Below, piece after piece: positions 60,623 to 64,000 of a stretch of DNA of 64,000 nt. Within the stretch, counting starts at the first letter, position 1. Each line of letters begins with the position of its first letter. The notes under the pieces are model-generated. The model saw only the letters and a list, made by a program, of their open reading frames with translations. It ran no database searches and was not told the origin of the DNA. Source of the stretch: an uncultured Flavobacterium sp. (GTDB lineage Bacteria; Bacteroidota; Bacteroidia; Flavobacteriales; Flavobacteriaceae); contig NZ_OY730260.1 in the NCBI RefSeq assembly GCF_963422545.1, positions 62,001-126,000 on the forward strand, in the 5' to 3' direction. The translations under genes and the position numbers were made by a program.

Positions 60623-60734
60623 ACCATATAAGTAATATAAGTTCATTTAAAAAGCAATGCTTATATTTCTTTGGGTTAATTTACCATATGAATATTAAAC
60701 AGTAACTTATAATTTCTTATATGACTTATATGGT
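60623..60734. repeat. ACCATATAAG palindromic element, copy 3
   Basis: 112 bp from ACCATATAAGT to ACTTATATGGT with internal ATAAGTTCATTTAAA. It lies between the GxxExxY gene and sufE. Confidence 0.7.
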
Positions 60735-60748
60735 TTAAACCTGCGTAT

Positions 60749-61174
60749 TTAATTTTTGTTTTTAGCATCAAAAGCCAAAGCGTACATCTTGATGTTTTTA
60801 ATCATCGAAACCAATCCATTGGCTCGAGTGGCTGACAAATGTTCTTTTAGACCAATTTCGTCTATAAATTCAGTATCAGCATTTATAATGTCTTCAGCTT
60901 TTTGGTTCGAAAAAGCACGAATCAAAATGGCGATAATTCCTTTGGTTAAAATCGCATCACTATCTGCGGTAAAAACAATTTTATCGTTGTTTTGTTCGCC
61001 TTGCAGCCAAACTTTAGATTGGCAGCCTTTTATTAAATTCTCGTCAATTTTGTATTCCTCTTTGATTAACGGAAGACTTTTTCCTAGTTCGATGATGTAT
61101 TCATAACGTTGCATCCAATCGTCAAACATCGAAAATTCGTCTATTATTTCGTTTTGTATTTCTTTTATTGTCAT
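60749..61174 (-). CDS. sufE: SufE-like sulfur acceptor
   Basis: 141 aa. C51 in LIKGCQSKVWLQGE is the persulfide-accepting Cys. EIIDEFSMFDDWMQRYEYII and HLSATRANGLVSMIKNIK are family landmarks. It takes sulfur from SufS and stimulates its activity. Follows the lipoprotein gene by 2 bp; probably in one operon with sufS. Confidence 0.93.
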   Translation of the reverse strand: MTIKEIQNEIIDEFSMFDDWMQRYEYIIELGKSLPLIKEEYKIDENLIKGCQSKVWLQGEQNNDKIVFTADSDAILTKGIIAILIRAFSNQKAEDIINADTEFIDEIGLKEHLSATRANGLVSMIKNIKMYALAFDAKNKN

Positions 61175-61176
61175 AA

Positions 61177-61602
61177 TTATTCTTTCGTAAAAGCCAGCAG
61201 CAAATTTACCAATTTTTCTATTTCTTTTGGAGGATTGCCATTGTCGAAACCTTGAGTTTCGTATGTTTTCTGATTCTGGACTATCTTTAAATTTGCAATT
61301 GCAGCACCATCATAAAAACGTTTTTCTGTTGGCGCTTTTAAAGTTGGAATGCTTTCCAGATTAATTTTTGAAAATTCAGCAGCAATCTGTTTCCATTTTG
61401 CATCACTTATTTTGCTTTTCACAGGTTCTGTATTTTTGCCATTAATAACAGAAACTGTTTTATTTTGGACAATTATCTTTTTGTAAAGACCGCGGGAAAC
61501 CGCAGAATATTCCATTTGCGTAGTTGTCATGTCGTTTGTTTTTTGGCTCGAACAACTTGTCCCGATGAAAATCGTCAAGAACAATAAAGATAGTATTTTC
61601 AT
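61177..61602 (-). CDS. Small lipoprotein between sufS and sufE
   Basis: 141 aa with lipobox (IFIGTSCSSQ). The body is short strands: SRGLYKKIIVQNKTVSVING, DGAAIANLKIVQNQKTYETQ, GNPPKEIEKLVNLLLAF. No family recognised. It lies 9 bp after sufS and 2 bp before sufE, a position that suggests constant co-expression, although a periplasmic lipoprotein cannot act directly in cytosolic sulfur transfer. Confidence 0.6.
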   Translation of the reverse strand: MKILSLLFLTIFIGTSCSSQKTNDMTTTQMEYSAVSRGLYKKIIVQNKTVSVINGKNTEPVKSKISDAKWKQIAAEFSKINLESIPTLKAPTEKRFYDGAAIANLKIVQNQKTYETQGFDNGNPPKEIEKLVNLLLAFTKE

Positions 61603-61611
61603 AATTTTTTT

Positions 61612-62826
61612 TTAGCTTAACATGGTTTTTGCCTTTTTAACAGCTTCAACCATTGTGTCAATTTCTTCGATAGTATTGTAAAAAGAAAACGAAGCACGAA
61701 TAGTTCCCGGAATGCAGAAAAAGTTCATAATAGGTTGAGCACAATGATGTCCGGTTCTAACGGCAATTCCTAATTTATCGACAATTGAACCAATATCATA
61801 AGGATGAATTCCGTCAATATTAAACGAAATTACAGAGGCTTTATTTTTTCCGGTTCCGTAAATTCTCAGACCTTCAATTTCTAACAAACGTTTTGTAGCG
61901 TATGCTAATAATTCTTCCTCTTGTTTCTGAATATTCTCAAAACCAATGTTGTTTAAATAATCAACAGCAGTTCCCAAAACAATTCCACCAGCAATATTTG
62001 GAGTTCCTGCCTCAAATTTATGAGGAAGATCTGCATAAGTTGTTTTTTCGAAAGTAACCTCTTTAATCATTTCACCGCCACCTTGATAAGGAGGTAATTT
62101 ATTTAACCAGGCTTCTTTCCCGTATAAAATTCCGGTTCCGGTTGGACCGCACATTTTGTGTCCTGAAAAAGCATAAAAATCACAATCTAAATCCTGAACA
62201 TCCGGTTTTAAATGTGGAACAGCCTGAGCACCGTCAATTAAAACGGCTGCACCCACAGCATGCGCTTTTTCAATTATATATTTAATAGGATTAATGATTC
62301 CTAATGCGTTCGAAATATGATTTACGGTTACAACTTTAGTTTTTTCTGATAACAAAGCATCAAAAGCTTCCATGATCAATTCACCTTCTTCATTCATCGG
62401 AATAACTTTTAGCGTCGCTCCGGTTCTCTCACACAACATTTGCCAAGGTACAATATTGCTGTGATGTTCTAAGGAAGAAACCACAACTTCGTCACCAGGT
62501 TTTAAAATTGAAGCAAAACCATTTGTTACTAAATTAATTCCGTGTGTTGTTCCAGATGTGAAAAGAACTTCATGCGAAAATTTAGCATTAATATGATGTT
62601 GAATTTTTACTCTCGAAATTTCATAAGCATCTGTTGCCAATTGACTTAATGTATGAACGCCACGATGAATGTTTGCATTTATTTCCTTATAATATGTTGC
62701 AATCGCATCAATCACGATTTGTGGTTTTTGTGAGGTTGCTCCGTTGTCGAAATAAACCAAGGGTTTTCCGTTTACTTTTTCCGAAAGTATCGGAAAATCA
62801 GCTCTTATTTTTTGGATGTCTAACAT
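61612..62826 (-). CDS. sufS: Cysteine desulfurase, SufS type
   Basis: 404 aa PLP enzyme that takes sulfur from cysteine for Fe-S cluster assembly. PLP lysine K224 (FSGHKMCGPTGTG), persulfide Cys C362 (RTGHHCAQP), H121 (SLEHHSNIVPW). It is the first gene of the minus-strand cluster sufS-lipoprotein-sufE. sufBCD are not in the window. Confidence 0.95.
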   Translation of the reverse strand: MLDIQKIRADFPILSEKVNGKPLVYFDNGATSQKPQIVIDAIATYYKEINANIHRGVHTLSQLATDAYEISRVKIQHHINAKFSHEVLFTSGTTHGINLVTNGFASILKPGDEVVVSSLEHHSNIVPWQMLCERTGATLKVIPMNEEGELIMEAFDALLSEKTKVVTVNHISNALGIINPIKYIIEKAHAVGAAVLIDGAQAVPHLKPDVQDLDCDFYAFSGHKMCGPTGTGILYGKEAWLNKLPPYQGGGEMIKEVTFEKTTYADLPHKFEAGTPNIAGGIVLGTAVDYLNNIGFENIQKQEEELLAYATKRLLEIEGLRIYGTGKNKASVISFNIDGIHPYDIGSIVDKLGIAVRTGHHCAQPIMNFFCIPGTIRASFSFYNTIEEIDTMVEAVKKAKTMLS

Positions 62827-63048
62827 GTCTTATTTAGAAAAATTCTATTTACAAAAGTACTAAAAACTAAATTGGTTTCTACAGCGATTCTATAATTTCC
62901 TTTTATAGTACTATTGATTGCAGACTTAAATGTTGATTCCGTAAAAATCAATTCAGTTTTCTGAATTATCTGAATCAGATTTATATTTTGAGTTCTAATA
63001 TCGTGAAGATAAATTATTTATATTGCAGTAAAAATATCTTAAATCATT
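62827..63048. other. sufS-serine hydrolase divergent spacer
   Basis: 222 bp, AT-rich, no ORF, clear repeat or strong promoter pattern seen; both genes must be started from here. Confidence 0.4.
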
Positions 63049-64000
63049 ATGAAAAAATTCCTTAAAGTATTTGCGCTTGTTTTGATTCTTGCTTTTTTGT
63101 ATTTCGGATTCACCACTTATCCTAAACTTGAATTGATTTCTGGTTTTTCGGCAAAAAGTGTTGCCTCTGGACATTTTATTGATAATCGTTCGAAAGAATT
63201 AATTGAAAAAACCGATAATGATATTGAATTACTTGATTTGGCAACTAACACTATTAATGAAGCAGGAAAGTTTGCAACATCTGAGGTTTATGGTTTAAAA
63301 GAGAGAAAAGCAATTTATAGAGAAGGTTTAGGCGCAACGTTAATCGATGATAATTTTGATGTTTCGAAACCGTATTTACTTCCAAAACGAACTAAATTAG
63401 TAAATAATCTTCCCTTTCCTTACGGGAATAATGAGCCAAAAGATACTTTGTTTTCGAACGTTGATTATTCAAAATTAAAGAAAGCCGTTGATGATTCTTT
63501 TGATAAAAGCGGAGGAAAAGCAAAACGTACACGTGCTGTTGTGGTTTTATATAAAGATAAATTGATTGCCGAAAAATATGATACCGGTTTTAATAAAGAC
63601 AGTAAAATTTTAGGCTGGTCGATGACAAAAAGTATTACAAGTTCGGCTTTTGGAGTTTTAGCCAAACAAGGAAAAATAGACATTTATAAACCAGCTCCAA
63701 TTGCAGAATGGCAAAAAGATGATCGTAAAATTATCACGATAAACGATTTGCTTCATATGAATTCCGGTTTAGAATGGGAAGAGGATTACAGTACGATTTG
63801 TGATGCGACAATAATGCTATTTAAGTCAGAAGATATGGGGAAGGTGCAAATGGACAAACCGGCTCAATTTAAGCCAAACACACACTGGAATTATTCGTCT
63901 GGAACAACCAATTTATTATCCCGAATTTTAAGAAGTCAGTTTAAAACGCAACAAGAATATCTTGACTTTTGGTACAGCGCCGTAATCGACAAAATAGGAA
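63049..64000 (+). CDS. Serine hydrolase of the beta-lactamase family (partial, runs off the window)
   Basis: Open from the ATG at 63049 to the last base (317 codons read, no stop). The start gives an N-terminal membrane segment MKKFLKVFALVLILAFLYFG. The catalytic S191-x-x-K194 is in GWSMTKSITSSAF and the second motif is Y282-S-S (WNYSSGTTN). It follows the class C/esterase-type serine hydrolases with periplasmic location. Divergent from sufS. The C-terminal KTG-like motif is beyond the window. Confidence 0.8.
   Translation, partial: MKKFLKVFALVLILAFLYFGFTTYPKLELISGFSAKSVASGHFIDNRSKELIEKTDNDIELLDLATNTINEAGKFATSEVYGLKERKAIYREGLGATLIDDNFDVSKPYLLPKRTKLVNNLPFPYGNNEPKDTLFSNVDYSKLKKAVDDSFDKSGGKAKRTRAVVVLYKDKLIAEKYDTGFNKDSKILGWSMTKSITSSAFGVLAKQGKIDIYKPAPIAEWQKDDRKIITINDLLHMNSGLEWEEDYSTICDATIMLFKSEDMGKVQMDKPAQFKPNTHWNYSSGTTNLLSRILRSQFKTQQEYLDFWYSAVIDKIG

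Noticed and set aside
1..64000. CRISPR array
   Set aside because: No series of regularly spaced 24-40-bp direct repeats and no cas genes were seen; the repeats found are palindromic or scattered.

Overview
The window is a piece of a low-GC Bacteroidota chromosome, most likely Flavobacterium (Flavobacteriaceae). Housekeeping proteins read as Flavobacterium orthologues: L25, Pth, SOD, PurF, AcpP/FabF/Rnc, HflX, SufS/SufE. Promoters match the phylum pattern TTG-N17-23-TAnnTTTG. TonB receptor, DUF5689, DUF3078, DUF2480 and IPExxxVDY proteins are present, and intergenic spaces carry typical flavobacterial repeats.

Layout. (1) 1-14,063 is core genome: L25 tail, pth, sod, purF with a PfkB kinase, an ECF sigma/anti-sigma pair with a divergent DUF6249 target, rnhA, purN, acpP-fabF-rnc, an IPExxxVDY protein and pyruvate kinase. 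(2) 14,064-31,140 is an accessory cluster of mostly exported proteins: HAD phosphatase lipoprotein, outer-membrane barrels, DUF1254/DUF1214, DUF2252, a sulfatase, DUF2092, DUF6515, DUF4136, a membrane-anchored AraC regulator, a C1 peptidase and a Dyp-type peroxidase. Two 22-bp palindromes precede it. (3) 31,162-32,579 holds an XRE regulator and an orphan TPR protein. (4) 32,679-45,256 is a 12.5-kb integrative element in a tRNA-Asn gene, bounded by a 29-bp direct repeat. It has a tyrosine integrase and HTH protein at one end, a VapE-type ATPase, DUF3871 and small unknowns in the middle, and a tight four-gene operon at the far end. (5) 45,229-64,000 is core genome again: two tRNA-Asn, rseP, namA, a Gfo/Idh/MocA oxidoreductase, an MFS transporter, a TonB receptor with a DUF5689 lipoprotein, hflX, DUF3078/DUF2480, a suf cluster and the start of a serine hydrolase.

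The best candidate for an undescribed system is the operon at 32,846-38,108: an SPPY-type DNA methyltransferase, a phosphoribosyltransferase-like protein, an ORC/Cdc6-like ATPase and an unrecognised Rossmann-like protein. Gaps between genes are 0-2 bp, the operon has its own promoter and terminator, and it sits as cargo on an integrative element that looks like a phage satellite. This is the usual setting for anti-phage or conflict systems, but the function is inferred from context only.

Other signals are two identical-spacing promoters shared by the ECF sigma gene and its divergent neighbour, a duplicated element before purF's 3' end with compensatory changes in its hairpin (possible small RNAs), a strong dyad in the element's 42.3-42.4 kb leader (possible structured RNA), and a three-copy palindromic repeat of which two copies flank a GxxExxY gene inside the suf cluster. 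All assignments come from reading sequence and remembered family motifs; no database search was run.
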